Assembly (NCBI GenBank): GCA_020073565.1
Contig: JAIQEY010000029.1
Span: 1 to 64,000, forward strand
Origin: Terriglobia bacterium
GTDB lineage: Bacteria; Acidobacteriota; Terriglobia; Terriglobales; Acidobacteriaceae
Length of the DNA: 64,000 bases
Direction: 5' to 3'
Part shown: one piece after another, positions 17,472-27,040 of the stretch
Layout: the number at the start of each line of letters is the position of its first letter
How positions within the stretch are numbered: the stretch's first letter is position 1
Position numbers and translations under genes: made by a program
The notes under the pieces: model-generated
The model's input: only the letters and a program-made list of their open reading frames with translations
What the model was told of the DNA's origin: nothing
Databases searched by the model: none

Positions 17472-17675
17472 GTTCGCAGTTCTCAGTTCTCGGTTCTCAG
17501 TAGAATTGGTTTCATAAATGACTCTGGAGGCCGAGAACTGGACCCTCAGGGGCTAAAGCCCGCATTCTTGGCGGACGCTTGCGGCACGGCTGAAGCCGTG
17601 CCCTCCCAAAACCATTTGTGAAAACAGAAACAGGTTCTGGTTATCCCAGACTGAGAACTGAGAACCGGGAACTGC
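17465..17675. repeat. composite repeat cluster upstream of acpP
   Basis: A direct run of GTTCTCA-type units (about 17469-17500) and an inverted run (GAGAACTGAGAACCGGGAAC, about 17652-17671) flank a 'CAGGGGCTAAAGCCC...CGGCTGAAGCCGTGCCC' element at 17547-17606. The same element lies at 2.0 kb. The remaining bases up to 17817 hold the acpP leader with GAGGAG before the ATG. Confidence 0.7.
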
Positions 17676-17817
17676 CTTTGCATACTTTCCCGTTCCCTTT
17701 TAGACTACTGATTCCGATTTCATTCGAAAGAAGAAGCCGTGGGCAGCAGTAATTTTCAGTAAACGCCGGTCTCGGAAGTCGGGCCGCGATTCTCAGAGCT
17801 TAGAAACGAGGAGAAAC

Positions 17818-18063
17818 ATGGCAGCCGTTGATGAAAAAGTAAAACAGATTATTGTTGAGCAGTTGGGTGTGGACGAGGGTGAAGTCACCCCGAGCGCTTC
17901 CTTTGTGGACGATTTGGGGGCGGACTCCCTGGATACCGTCGAGCTGGTCATGGCTTTTGAAGAAGCCTTTGACATCGAAATTCCGGACGAGGACGCGGAG
18001 AAGATCCGCACGGTGCAGGACGCCGTGGACTACATCGGCAAGCACGCGAAAGCAGGCAAGTAG
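17818..18063 (+). CDS. acpP: acyl carrier protein
   Basis: 81 residues; carries growing acyl chains in type II fatty acid synthesis on a 4'-phosphopantetheine arm. The attachment site is Ser37 in [19 protein letters not shown]. The acidic helix II and the IPDEDAEKI segment are typical. GAGGAG lies 4 bases before the ATG. fabF begins 3 bases after its stop codon, so the two form an operon. Confidence 0.98.
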   Translation: MAAVDEKVKQIIVEQLGVDEGEVTPSASFVDDLGADSLDTVELVMAFEEAFDIEIPDEDAEKIRTVQDAVDYIGKHAKAGK

Positions 18064-18065
18064 CT

Positions 18066-19301
18066 TTGGCGCGACGGGTGGTCATTACCGGGCTCGGCCT
18101 GATCTGCGCGGTCGGGAACACCACCGCCAGCGTTTGGCAAGCGTTGTTGGCGGGCAAAAGCGGGGTGGACCGCATCAGCGGTTTCGACGCTTCCGCGTTT
18201 GCCTGCCAGATTGCCGCCGAGGTCAAGAATTTCGATCCCCTCCGGTTCATCGAAAAAAAAGAAGTCAAGAAGATGGGGCGCTTCATCCACTTCGCGATGG
18301 CGGCGGCGGAAGAAGCGTTGAAGACGTCGGGGCTCCAGATCACGCCGGAGAACGCCGAGCAGGTGGGAGTGCATATCGGCTCGGGCATCGGCGGATTCGA
18401 CATCATCGAGCGTGAACATTCGGCGCTGATCGAGGGTGGTCCACGCAAGATTTCCCCGTTCTTCATTCCCGCCGCCATCATCAACCTGGCCGCCGGGCAG
18501 GTTTCCATGAAGTATGGCGCGAAAGGCCCGAATGAAGCGACCGCCACGGCCTGCACCACGAGCGCACACTCGGTCGGAGATTCGTTTCGCATTATTCAAC
18601 ACTGCGACGCCGACGTGATGATCGCGGGCGGCGCGGAGGCCGCCATCACTCCGATGGGCGTGGGCGGGTTTGCAGCCATGCGCGCCCTTTCGACGCGCAA
18701 CGACGAACCGGCGCGGGCGAGCCGCCCGTGGGACAAGGATCGCGACGGCTTCGTCATCGGCGAAGGCGCAGGCATTTTGATCCTTGAAGAACTCGAACAC
18801 GCGCGGCGGCGGGGCGCGCCGATTCTGGCAGAGATCGTGGGCTACGGCATGAGTTCGGACGCCTATCACATGACGCAACCCGCCCCCGAGCACGAAGGCG
18901 GATTCCGCGTCATGCGCAACGCGCTCCGTGATGCGAGCCTTGATGCGAGCGCGGTTGGCTACGTGAACGCCCACGGAACATCGACGCCCATCGGCGACAC
19001 GCTGGAAGCCCACGCCATCCGCAATCTGTTCGGCAAAAGGATTCCAGTCAGTTCAACCAAGTCGATGACCGGACATCTGCTGGGTGGGGCAGGCGGGCTG
19101 GAGGCCGGGGTTACGGTGCTGGCGCTGCGCGATCAGATCCTGCCGCCGACGATCAACCTCGAGAACCAGGATCCGGATACCGATGGCATGGACTTCGTCC
19201 CCAATCAAGCGCGCAAGGCGCAGTTCGAGTACGCGATGTCGAATTCATTCGGCTTCGGCGGAACGAATGGGGCGCTGCTGTTCCGGCGGTGGAGCGAGTG
19301 A
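18066..19301 (+). CDS. fabF: beta-ketoacyl-ACP synthase II
   Basis: FabF elongates acyl-ACP by Claisen condensation with malonyl-ACP. The 411 residues match the family. The Cys-His-His triad is visible: TATACTTSAHSVGD, VNAHGTSTPIGDT and KSMTGHLLGGAGG. Translation starts at TTG (18066), two bases after the acpP stop, giving ARRVVITGLGLICAVG; no ATG fits. It overlaps no other gene; a short repeat-rich spacer follows. Confidence 0.97.
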   Translation: MARRVVITGLGLICAVGNTTASVWQALLAGKSGVDRISGFDASAFACQIAAEVKNFDPLRFIEKKEVKKMGRFIHFAMAAAEEALKTSGLQITPENAEQVGVHIGSGIGGFDIIEREHSALIEGGPRKISPFFIPAAIINLAAGQVSMKYGAKGPNEATATACTTSAHSVGDSFRIIQHCDADVMIAGGAEAAITPMGVGGFAAMRALSTRNDEPARASRPWDKDRDGFVIGEGAGILILEELEHARRRGAPILAEIVGYGMSSDAYHMTQPAPEHEGGFRVMRNALRDASLDASAVGYVNAHGTSTPIGDTLEAHAIRNLFGKRIPVSSTKSMTGHLLGGAGGLEAGVTVLALRDQILPPTINLENQDPDTDGMDFVPNQARKAQFEYAMSNSFGFGGTNGALLFRRWSE

Positions 19302-19522
19302 GAGAAAGTCAAAAGTAAGAAGTCAGAATGCAGAAGTAAAGGGCGTGTCAGGATAACTGGTCAAAGTTAGAGTGCGAACTCTCCGCACGCACGCCAGTCG
19401 AGCCGTGCTGCGGAAGAAACCGACTCCGCGGCCTCAGCGGCCAAGAGCCGCCCATAGTAACAGGGGCCTTATCGCAGCGTTAAGAACGCTGCGCCACCCA
19501 AACCCAAACTCTTCGCTGCCCG
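19302..19522. other. repeat-containing spacer after fabF
   Basis: It holds an 'AAGTAAGAAGTCAGAATGCAG' unit (about 19311-19335) and a 'GCGTTAAGAACGC' hairpin near 19475-19490. No coding sequence is supported. The two flanking genes converge here. Confidence 0.4.
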
Positions 19523-20899
19523 CTAGAACACTCCGCTCATAACCGGGTCGTCGCCCAGGGCATTGGTGTTGGCTCCAAATGTGGTGTGCGTTCCTTCCCG
19601 GCCGCCCCATGCGTAGTAGAGCTTAATCACCGGCAAGTTTCCCGCGCGGATCGTCATGCCAATGCCAAAGCTGTGGCGCATGTGGCTGATGTCGAGATCG
19701 GAGCGCTGGAGAGCGACTCTGCCGACATCGTAAAAGAACAGTGCCCCCAGGGGATCTTTGATGACACGTTCGTAGTCGGCCTGGAAGGAGAGAGCATTCG
19801 GAGCGCGGAAGCGATAGTCTCGGTAGCTGCGGAGATCGCTTACGCTGTCGATGTCGGATCCGCCGAGAGTCGGCTGCAGGTAGAACGGGACGGCGTTGCC
19901 CGCGGGGCCAAAGGATTCAACCAGGCGACTGGTAAGAGAGAATGATCCGAAGTCGAATCTCGTATCTGGGGTGTAATGCTGTTCCCAGGCTGCATTGAGG
20001 CGGCGGAACGAGAAGGGCGCACCGGTCGTTTCGTGAAACATCCGAAAGGAGCCACCTACGTTTGTGCGATAGCCGTACATTTTCTCTGCTGAGGGATACT
20101 TCCATGCCAACCCCGCGCCATATACGAAGTATGTTGTGGAGACATCTAAGGCCGGAGTGTCGGCGGGAGTAAAATTCTGCTCGATCGAAGGCAGCTTGGA
20201 ATCGTGATTACCCTCTGGATTTGCCCATAGACCTTCGGAAGCGGCGGAAAAGGTGAACGAGTATGGGAGGGGAATCGCGATCTCAGCGCGCACGTTCGTT
20301 TTCTCTATCCCGTAGACAGACTCGTTGGAGAGCAGGCTCGAATTGTCTAATCCGAAATAGGTGAGTTTGGGCAGGCTGTGGTGTTTGACGGAGAAGGTCG
20401 CGTGAATGTGCTCGTCGTTATCGCTCGCCCCAGCCCCCAGCAGATTCAATTGCCCGCCCGCGACCCAGAAACCGTTCATTGAGCCTCGGGCCTCGACGTT
20501 GCCGCTGTAACGAATAGGAGGCGAGTTGGTAGCACGGGCAAGGTTTAATGCCAATCCGCCGGCCATACCGCTGCCCGGGACAATGCTGCCCAGCGAAGGG
20601 TGAATGCCCTCTCCGGTGAACACCATTCTGCCAAAGTCCTCCACCTGGTGTACGCGTTCATAACCCGGCGTTACCCAGATGTGGCACCAGGTTTGTTTTG
20701 TTTCTACCTGCTGGTTGTGGAGCTTGCTGCTCAGCCAAACGTGTTTACCAGCCTTCCCCCAGCGATCTTTTTCCTGGCTGGCGCGCCGATCGCAGTCTTC
20801 CGCCGTTGATGCGGCGCCTGTGGTCTGCGCACACGTCAGGGGAACTGAACCTATCCAAGTGGCGCACAAGAATGCGGCAATGCGGAACACGGTCTTCAC
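19523..20899 (-). CDS. Omp85/BamA-like outer-membrane beta-barrel protein
   Basis: 458 residues. A GTG start at 20899 is preferred because AAAGGA lies 9 bases upstream and a signal peptide follows at once (KTVFRIAAFLCATWIGSVPLTCAQ). The body is rich in alternating hydrophobic strands. The C-terminal third has the Omp85-type segment LGGSDIDSVSDLRSYRDYRF, then FQADYERVIKDPLGALFFYD, comparable to the 'LRGY---RF' strand/loop of BamA/TamA. No POTRA domain is evident, so it may be a barrel-only surface-antigen relative. The substrate or role is not known. Confidence 0.75.
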   Translation of the reverse strand: MKTVFRIAAFLCATWIGSVPLTCAQTTGAASTAEDCDRRASQEKDRWGKAGKHVWLSSKLHNQQVETKQTWCHIWVTPGYERVHQVEDFGRMVFTGEGIHPSLGSIVPGSGMAGGLALNLARATNSPPIRYSGNVEARGSMNGFWVAGGQLNLLGAGASDNDEHIHATFSVKHHSLPKLTYFGLDNSSLLSNESVYGIEKTNVRAEIAIPLPYSFTFSAASEGLWANPEGNHDSKLPSIEQNFTPADTPALDVSTTYFVYGAGLAWKYPSAEKMYGYRTNVGGSFRMFHETTGAPFSFRRLNAAWEQHYTPDTRFDFGSFSLTSRLVESFGPAGNAVPFYLQPTLGGSDIDSVSDLRSYRDYRFRAPNALSFQADYERVIKDPLGALFFYDVGRVALQRSDLDISHMRHSFGIGMTIRAGNLPVIKLYYAWGGREGTHTTFGANTNALGDDPVMSGVF

Positions 20900-20936
20900 G
20901 ATTAGGAGTCCTTTCTGCGGAAATCGCCCTCCAGCG

Positions 20937-22325
20937 TCAGGCATTCGGATGAATCGCAGCCATGGCCTTGTTTAGAAACTGGGTGGCCTGCTGTTCGGTT
21001 TTCACCTTCGTCGGATCCAGCTTCCTGGCAAGATCGGGGTGATTTCGTACCAAAACCTGGTGCACCTCATTGACAAGATTCTGGTGAAGTTGGGAAAGGC
21101 GAGGAGGCGGCATGGCGGTGGCCGCAGTTCGTGCCGCTGCCGCGGAGATTGCCGGTATTTTTGCCGGAGCTGGCGCCGGGAAATCAACTGGTTCCATGCG
21201 CGGCTGATCGAGCGTCAACAGGTGCAGAAAGGTGTTGGCAAATTGCTCGCGGGCGTAGGGTGCGTTGCTGTGGGGATCGCCGATCAGCCACTCGGTGGCC
21301 GCGGCCGGAATGGATGCGTGCTCGTAAACCGTGTGGTCGACGATGCCAGGGGCGGTGTAAGGGGAAATCACGATGGCGGGCACGCGCACTCCCAGGCGAT
21401 CGAAGTTGAAGCCCGGCGCTACGAAGCCATCCGGATGGCCCACCATGGGCGGGATCTCGTGGTCATAGATACCGCCGTGTTCGTCATACACGACCAGAAG
21501 CAGGGTTGATTTCCAGGTGTCATTGTTGGAGCGAATGGCCTGGTAGACCTGGCGAATGAAGGTTTCGCCGGCTTGGATGCTATGGTCGGGATGCTGGTCG
21601 GACGCCAGGATGCCGCCTCTGTCGGAGTAGGCGGGTTCCACGAAGGAGTAATCCGGCAGCCGATTCTTCTTGCAGTCGTCCTGGAAGTCGCCCCACAGCC
21701 GGAAGAATTGGCGCTGATCGGAGAGAAGAAATGTCAGGCCCTGGGTGCCGCTCCAACCGGCGTAGTAATAGATGATTGCCCTTTTGCCGGCCTTCGCCAG
21801 TCGCTGATAGATGCTTGGCTTGGCGCGGAAGTAATCGGGAGACATGTCGAGGCGTCCGAACGAGGTGCCAAAGTGAGCAAAGGCGCGGTTGGGAAGAGTC
21901 GGCCCCGGCACTGAGGAGAACCACTGATCGCAGACGGCATACTGCCGCGCCAGAGTACAGAGAACGGGAACCTGCTCGGGCCGGAAACAACGCATGATGT
22001 CGGCAGCGTTTCCGCCTACCTGTTCGTAGCTCTTGGCAAACCCGGACATATTCACGGGACTGGGGTGGCTGCCGAAGGGCACTCCGTACATCTGCATATA
22101 AACATCCGTGAAGTCGTGGCCGGGATCGATCACCAGTTGGCCCTGGTCTTTGGCCCCGTCGGTTACGGGCACATCCGGTCCGGCATTACTCGGATTGGTG
22201 TAGTCATTGCCGAGCACCCCGCGGATGTCTGGGTTCTCATTCTTCAGGAACCCGATCATGTGATCGAAAGAACGGTTTTCCATCATGAGAACTACGATGT
22301 GCTTGATCTGGTCCAACGCTGACAT
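20937..22325 (-). CDS. phosphoesterase (phospholipase C / acid phosphatase AcpA-like)
   Basis: 462 residues from the ATG at 22325, with GGAGGG four bases upstream. The N-terminus is the phosphoesterase signature IKHIVVLMMENRSFDHMIGF. Further conserved parts are NRAFAHFGTS, LLVVYDEHGGIYDHEIPPM, RVPAIVISPY and DHTVYEHASIPAA, which fit the non-haemolytic phospholipase C/AcpA family. Family members are usually exported, but no signal peptide precedes the motif here. The N-terminal extension upstream of 22325 is repeat DNA. Confidence 0.88.
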   Translation of the reverse strand: MSALDQIKHIVVLMMENRSFDHMIGFLKNENPDIRGVLGNDYTNPSNAGPDVPVTDGAKDQGQLVIDPGHDFTDVYMQMYGVPFGSHPSPVNMSGFAKSYEQVGGNAADIMRCFRPEQVPVLCTLARQYAVCDQWFSSVPGPTLPNRAFAHFGTSFGRLDMSPDYFRAKPSIYQRLAKAGKRAIIYYYAGWSGTQGLTFLLSDQRQFFRLWGDFQDDCKKNRLPDYSFVEPAYSDRGGILASDQHPDHSIQAGETFIRQVYQAIRSNNDTWKSTLLLVVYDEHGGIYDHEIPPMVGHPDGFVAPGFNFDRLGVRVPAIVISPYTAPGIVDHTVYEHASIPAAATEWLIGDPHSNAPYAREQFANTFLHLLTLDQPRMEPVDFPAPAPAKIPAISAAAARTAATAMPPPRLSQLHQNLVNEVHQVLVRNHPDLARKLDPTKVKTEQQATQFLNKAMAAIHPNA

Positions 22326-22594
22326 GAGCCCTCCAAGGCATGGGGAGATGAGGTGTTTTTTGCGACAGGCCGGGGCGAATCGAAATCCGAGTAGCAACAA
22401 GCGACGGTTTCGGGGCACCTCCCGGGACTCTGACTCCGTTTCTGTGGGAAGGTCCCGCAATCTCAGTGGGGCAACGCGGGAGATTCGAGGAACATACTCC
22501 AGATGTGAGCGAGAGTCAACCGCGGGTGGGTTTGAGGGTTGGGAAACGCGGGCAAGAATCCCTTCGACTGCGCTCAGGGCAGGTCCGCGCCACA
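22326..22594. other. spacer between phosphoesterase and DsbA-like gene
   Basis: 269 bases, with a 'CCCTTCGACTGCGCTCAGGGCA' dispersed repeat at about 22559-22580. The rest holds the phosphoesterase leader. No gene is visible. Confidence 0.4.
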
Positions 22595-23176
22595 CTACTC
22601 CCGCTTTATGCTCTCGATCAGCGCATAGAGCTGGGTACGATCGACGACCTCCACAAACGGTTTCCCCGCACGCTTGTTGCTGACCACGAAGATCGTGGGC
22701 GTGTGCTGGAGGTTGATGCTCTTGCCCAGGTCCCGGTCGGCAATCACCAACGCGGCCAGCCTGCCGGCTGGGTCCACCACGAATGGCAAGTCAACCTTGT
22801 GCTCGGAGGCGAACTTCTCGGCAAAGCCGTGCAGGTTGTCGGGTGTGATTTCCAGCTGATGTTCGAAGACAGAATCCCGGAAGGCGTTCCCCAGGATTTT
22901 TGAATGCGTGTCGAAGTAGCGCGCCAGAATCGCGGCCTCGAAGGACCAGTTGTGCATGGGCAGCGGGAAGTCGTGGCGGACAACAGGAATCTTGTAGGTC
23001 TGGCCGGCCTGGGCCACCAGCGGCGCGGCCCGGCGGCAATCGGGGCATTGCAGGTCTTCAAACACCACCAGAGCGACTTGAGCGCCTTTGGGCGGACGCA
23101 GGACCTCCGGCACGTCCTCGGCGAAGGCGGTTAGGCTGACGAGAAGCAGAAGGGGCAAGAGTTGGCGAATCTTCAT
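22595..23176 (-). CDS. exported DsbA-like thiol-disulfide protein
   Basis: 193 residues: signal peptide (KIRQLLPLLLLVSLTAFA), then a thioredoxin/DsbA fold. The redox centre is CPDC in VVFEDLQCPDCRRAAPLVAQ, and the cis-proline loop is HTPTIFVVSN. Between them lies a helical insertion with FPLPMHNWSFEAAILARYF, typical of DsbA/BdbD-like enzymes. It probably oxidises or isomerises periplasmic disulfides. No DsbB partner is nearby. Confidence 0.9.
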   Translation of the reverse strand: MKIRQLLPLLLLVSLTAFAEDVPEVLRPPKGAQVALVVFEDLQCPDCRRAAPLVAQAGQTYKIPVVRHDFPLPMHNWSFEAAILARYFDTHSKILGNAFRDSVFEHQLEITPDNLHGFAEKFASEHKVDLPFVVDPAGRLAALVIADRDLGKSINLQHTPTIFVVSNKRAGKPFVEVVDRTQLYALIESIKRE

Positions 23177-23269
23177 ATTCTGGTTTGATGCAAATTACGA
23201 TCTTTCCTCTTATGGTAGCGAATGGGAGCCATTCGCGCACCGGGCCGGCTACTTCATCCCGACCGCAGT

Positions 23270-24400
23270 TTACTTCATGTCAGTAACTTCCAGGTTGTAG
23301 AAGTAGTAAAACCGCAGGCCGAGATACTGGCCCGGAAATTCTTTGGGCAGGGGTGGGAACGGAGTCGAGGCGGTGATGCTCGCCCAGGCCGCCCGATCGA
23401 GCGCCACATCCCCCGACGGCAGGTGAACCTGCATGCCGCTGACCTTCCCGTCTTTCAGGATGAAGAACTCAATCGACACCTTGCCCTGCTTCAGAATCGG
23501 CGGATACACCGACGGCGGCATCAGGTTATACCAGTTATTGCGGACGATCGCCGTGATGCGCGCCATGTACGGGCCGAAGTCGACCCCCATCGTGTCGGTA
23601 AGAATTTCCGCCTGATCCAGAGTCTTCGCGCCATTGCGGCCCTGGCTCAATCCATAGTCCCCGCCTTCGCCCCCGCCGTAGCGGCCGCGATTGGCAGCCG
23701 CCGCCCGGGCGGCTTGCTCGATGGCCGAGCCGGCCGTCATCGGCGTTTTAAAACTCGGCGTCGGGCGGCCTCCCTGCGGAGGCACCTGCAGCTGCGCGAT
23801 TTGAGGATTCTGCGCGGGCGCCACAAGACCCGAATTATTGTTCTGTTGCGGATTTTCCTGCGCCGCGGGCGGCGGTTGCTGCGCCATCTGCGCCGGCGGC
23901 TGCATGGGCTGCTGCTGGGCCGATTCGCCGGGGCGTCCGGGACGCGCACTCTGCAGAATCTTCCTCAGTTCATCGCGGTCGATCTGCGGCGCCTTACTGG
24001 TGGCGATGCGGTCCTTATCCGAAATGACCTTTGCGTCCGGGCGGCGCGTCAGTTTCTGCTCATCCGGCGGAAGTTCGAGGAAGGTTGCGTCTTTGTCGCG
24101 GACCACATTCGCCGGGATGGCCAAAGCCACTGGCCGATGCGGCAACAGCCCCATCAGTTTTTCGCCGTTCCATAGCAGGATAACGACGAACAGGTGCAGA
24201 ATGACGGAAAGCCAGACCGCCTCTCGCTTGCGCGCGCGCGAGAGATCGTCCTGTAACTGGATCAGAAGATGCGGAACCGCGTCGGGATTGAAGCTGCGGT
24301 AGGCAGTCTCCCAGTGTTGCGCCTCAAACAGGTCGCGCTGTTCGGCTGGGTGCGCAACCGGCGTGATCGGATCGCGGGGCGGAATTTGGGTCACTGCCAT
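23270..24400 (-). CDS. TonB-like energy-transducer protein
   Basis: 376 residues. One membrane helix at about 62-80 (AVWLSVILHLFVVILLW) is followed by a Pro/Gln-rich periplasmic spacer (QQQPMQPPAQMAQQPPPAAQ) and a C-terminal TonB_C-like domain (GKVSIEFFILKDGKVSGMQV, ALDRAAWASITASTPFPPLP). The layout is that of TonB/TolA proteins, which pass proton-motive energy to outer-membrane receptors. No exbB/exbD genes are adjacent. It follows the lipid A block on the same strand. Confidence 0.85.
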   Translation of the reverse strand: MAVTQIPPRDPITPVAHPAEQRDLFEAQHWETAYRSFNPDAVPHLLIQLQDDLSRARKREAVWLSVILHLFVVILLWNGEKLMGLLPHRPVALAIPANVVRDKDATFLELPPDEQKLTRRPDAKVISDKDRIATSKAPQIDRDELRKILQSARPGRPGESAQQQPMQPPAQMAQQPPPAAQENPQQNNNSGLVAPAQNPQIAQLQVPPQGGRPTPSFKTPMTAGSAIEQAARAAAANRGRYGGGEGGDYGLSQGRNGAKTLDQAEILTDTMGVDFGPYMARITAIVRNNWYNLMPPSVYPPILKQGKVSIEFFILKDGKVSGMQVHLPSGDVALDRAAWASITASTPFPPLPKEFPGQYLGLRFYYFYNLEVTDMK

Positions 24401-24580
24401 CTGCTGCGACTATAAACCGTTAGAGACACGGCCAAGTCCCTGAGTTGCGTAAAGTTACGTAAAAACGCGGGAAGTGCGGCCGTTATTCTCTAATTGTCGC
24501 ATTTTTTCGAGCGTTGGGGTGAGTACTGGAGTAATCTACCGCGCCGCGCCCGCCTCAGCGCTCCATGACCAGGGTCGCGC

Positions 24581-25579
24581 CTAGGCAACGCCAATGCGCC
24601 CTGCGTGGCTCTTGATTTCGGAGACGATGGCGAGGCCCAGTTCCAGGGCCCGACGACCATCTTCCAGAGAAACCACCGGGCGCGACCGATCGCGCACGGC
24701 TTGCAGAAACGCCTTGATCTCGGCCAGCAGTGGCTCCTCGGCGGTGATGGGCGGTTTCGACATCTGGATCTGCGGATTGACGCTGGGCCTGGCATCCGCC
24801 CCGGCCGCGCCATCCACCGAAAACACCAGCACATCCTGCCGCCCGTAGTCGATCGAAATGTACTGGCGCGGCTGGAAGAAACGCAGCTTGCGCACGCGCT
24901 CGGTCGAGACCCGGCTGGCCGTAAAATTCGCCACGCAGCCGGATTCGAACTCCAACCGCACGTTGGCAATGTCCACCTTGCCGGACAGAATCGGGAGGCC
25001 GACGGCGCGAATCTCCCGCACTCGCGAATTGACGAACGTCAGCACGATGTCCAGATCATGAATCATCAGGTCGAGCACGACGTCCACATCGAGCGAGCGC
25101 GGCGTGAATTCGCTCAACCGGTGCACCTCAAAAAACATGGGCTTGGTGATCAGCGGGAGCGTCGCGCGCACCGCCGGATTGAAACGTTCCAAGTGCCCCA
25201 CCTGCACCACGCGGTTGTGTTTGTCCTTGAGACTCCCAATCTCGCCCGCCTCGGCAATGGTCGACACGAGTGGCTTTTCGATCAGTACATCGACCCCAGC
25301 TTCCATCAGGGTGCGCGCCACCGCGAGATGTTTCACGGTCGGCACGGCGACGGATGCGGCCTGCACTTCGCTATGGGTCGTCAGCATCTGCTGGATCGAG
25401 CCGAACGCTTTGCAGCCAAACTCACGAGCCACCGCATCGGCACGGGCCGTATCCGGATCCACCACGCCCACCAGTCGCACGCTGCCCGCTTGCTGCAATT
25501 GCTGGTAGACGCGAGTGTGGTTACGCCCGAAGGCGCCCGCCCCCACTACCGCGACATTGAGAGGAAGTTGCGAACCCAC
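24581..25579 (-). CDS. Gfo/Idh/MocA family NAD(P)-dependent oxidoreductase
   Basis: 332 residues. A Rossmann N-terminus (NVAVVGAGAFGRNHTRVYQQ), the EKPLVST catalytic-lysine motif and the MIHDLDIVLTF segment identify the family. It lies downstream of lpxI and lpxA on the same strand. Precedent: GnnA, a member of this family encoded beside lpxA in some bacteria, oxidises the 3-OH of UDP-GlcNAc on the way to 3-amino lipid A. No GnnB-type transaminase is in the window, so that role is only a suggestion. Confidence 0.88.
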   Translation of the reverse strand: MGSQLPLNVAVVGAGAFGRNHTRVYQQLQQAGSVRLVGVVDPDTARADAVAREFGCKAFGSIQQMLTTHSEVQAASVAVPTVKHLAVARTLMEAGVDVLIEKPLVSTIAEAGEIGSLKDKHNRVVQVGHLERFNPAVRATLPLITKPMFFEVHRLSEFTPRSLDVDVVLDLMIHDLDIVLTFVNSRVREIRAVGLPILSGKVDIANVRLEFESGCVANFTASRVSTERVRKLRFFQPRQYISIDYGRQDVLVFSVDGAAGADARPSVNPQIQMSKPPITAEEPLLAEIKAFLQAVRDRSRPVVSLEDGRRALELGLAIVSEIKSHAGRIGVA

Positions 25580-25693
25580 AGTGTGCCCCGCTCGGCTCAG
25601 GACGAACGCGCTATTCTGTCAGTTCCGTCCCCGATTGGCAACGGCAACCAGCGCTTGCGGTCCAAGCGCGCCGATCGTCGCGGATTTCAGTCC

Positions 25694-26158
25694 TCATTTT
25701 TTCTTTAAGAGCGCAATCTGTCCGGCGTGATACAGCTCGTGCTGCAAAACGCCGTGGAGCATGTAGTAGTAGTTGTAGTGCGCTCCCTGCTTTCCGGGGA
25801 CCTGTTCGCTGAGGCGAGCATCGGGAAACTCGGATACCGCCTGGACTAGTTCGTCGTGCACGCGCCGCACATGTTCCATGGTCTTGCGCCAGGCGGATTC
25901 GCTGGTATCCCGCGCCGGTGGAAAGTTCTGGTCATCGCTGAGAGTTACGGCCTCGCCGCCCAAGCGCCGGCGCACGGCACCATCCCACGCCGCAATGTGG
26001 AGCACGAGTTCCCAGATGGTATGGGCATGCGGAATGGGGCGTGCGGCCGCTTGTGCCGCGGCGACGCCATCAAGGATTTCAAGCAGCGAGTCGCCGTGCC
26101 AGGCATCTCCACTGAAGGCACGGCGAAGTTGGTCGGCGATGCGGGCGGTTTCGGTCAT
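25694..26158 (-). CDS. DinB-family metal-binding protein
   Basis: 154 residues forming the DinB/YfiT four-helix bundle. Probable metal-ligand histidines are in ELVLHIAAWDG and in the C-terminal HGVLQHELYHAGQIALLKKK (H-x3-H type). Members include thiol transferases and many uncharacterised stress proteins; the exact reaction is unknown. Its position inside the lipid A block does not imply a shared function. Confidence 0.85.
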   Translation of the reverse strand: MTETARIADQLRRAFSGDAWHGDSLLEILDGVAAAQAAARPIPHAHTIWELVLHIAAWDGAVRRRLGGEAVTLSDDQNFPPARDTSESAWRKTMEHVRRVHDELVQAVSEFPDARLSEQVPGKQGAHYNYYYMLHGVLQHELYHAGQIALLKKK

Positions 26159-26209
26159 GGGAGCCTCCTCAGAGCTTCTGCTACAAACGTGAATTCCGCT
26201 TAATCTCGC

Positions 26210-27040
26210 TTATCCCGATTGGATCGAGATTTGCGCCTGATTTGCGGCTTCTATGATCGCCTCTCCATCCAGCAGCAGGCATCGCCCGGCATCGATCGCT
26301 AGACAACTGGCGCCCGCCCGCTGCATGGTCTCGATGGTCTTTACGCCGATCACCGGCACATCAAAGCGCATGTCCTGATTGGGCTTGGCAATCTTCACGA
26401 CGGTGAGCGCGCGGCTCAAAGTCGAGGCCTCGCCTTCGAGCGAACGCATCAGTTCCCCGGCGCGTTCGATGGTCGCGTCCGTACCCTCCATGGCCTCAAC
26501 CGCCACGCAAGCCGACTCGGCGATCACGACCGTCTGACCGATGTCATACTGTGCGAGGTGTCGCGCCACCGCGCGCCCGTACTCGATGTTCTTGCGCTCT
26601 GGTTCACTGGGCGCGCGCTGGGTCAGCACGCCCGTCCTGGCCAGCAGCGGATCAAGCAGCGCCGTCGAGTTTTCCAGCAGAATGCCTTCATCGGCGAGAA
26701 CCTTGGCGACGGCGCCGAGTAGCGAGTCCGTATTGCGCGTGCCCAGCGCAAGCAGCACCTTGGCGAGCCGCCAGTCGGGCTTGATGCTGGAAAAAATCTG
26801 CTTGTGCTTGACTTGACCCGCCATGACGGCACGCGTGACGCCCTCAGCCTTGAACGTGTCGATGAGCTTGGACAGTTCGCCGAGCGAAAACCAGTGAACG
26901 GACACGGCGCCTTTCGACTCGATCTCAGGGAAGGCCTCTTCCCTGATGGCAGCAACAACGACGTCGTACCCTTGCGCACAAGCAGCGTCGAGCACGAGGA
27001 AGGGAAACCTGCCGTTGCCGGCGATGAGACCAAGTTTCAT
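26210..27040 (-). CDS. lpxI: UDP-2,3-diacylglucosamine pyrophosphatase LpxI
   Basis: LpxI hydrolyses UDP-2,3-diacylglucosamine to lipid X in lipid A synthesis and replaces LpxH in many bacteria. The 276 residues carry the family start (KLGLIAGNGRFPFLVLDAA), the VTRAVMAGQVKHKQIF segment and the C-terminal IGVKTIETMQRAGASCLAID. The ATG at 27040 is preceded directly by the TGACAACTGACAACT repeat rather than a Shine-Dalgarno sequence, so initiation may be weak or coupled. lpxA lies 223 bases upstream on the same strand. Confidence 0.93.
   Translation of the reverse strand: MKLGLIAGNGRFPFLVLDAACAQGYDVVVAAIREEAFPEIESKGAVSVHWFSLGELSKLIDTFKAEGVTRAVMAGQVKHKQIFSSIKPDWRLAKVLLALGTRNTDSLLGAVAKVLADEGILLENSTALLDPLLARTGVLTQRAPSEPERKNIEYGRAVARHLAQYDIGQTVVIAESACVAVEAMEGTDATIERAGELMRSLEGEASTLSRALTVVKIAKPNQDMRFDVPVIGVKTIETMQRAGASCLAIDAGRCLLLDGEAIIEAANQAQISIQSG

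Noticed and set aside
24605-25708. 367-codon plus-strand frame rich in His/Arg
   Set aside because: Antisense to the Gfo/Idh/MocA gene; composition typical of a shadow frame.
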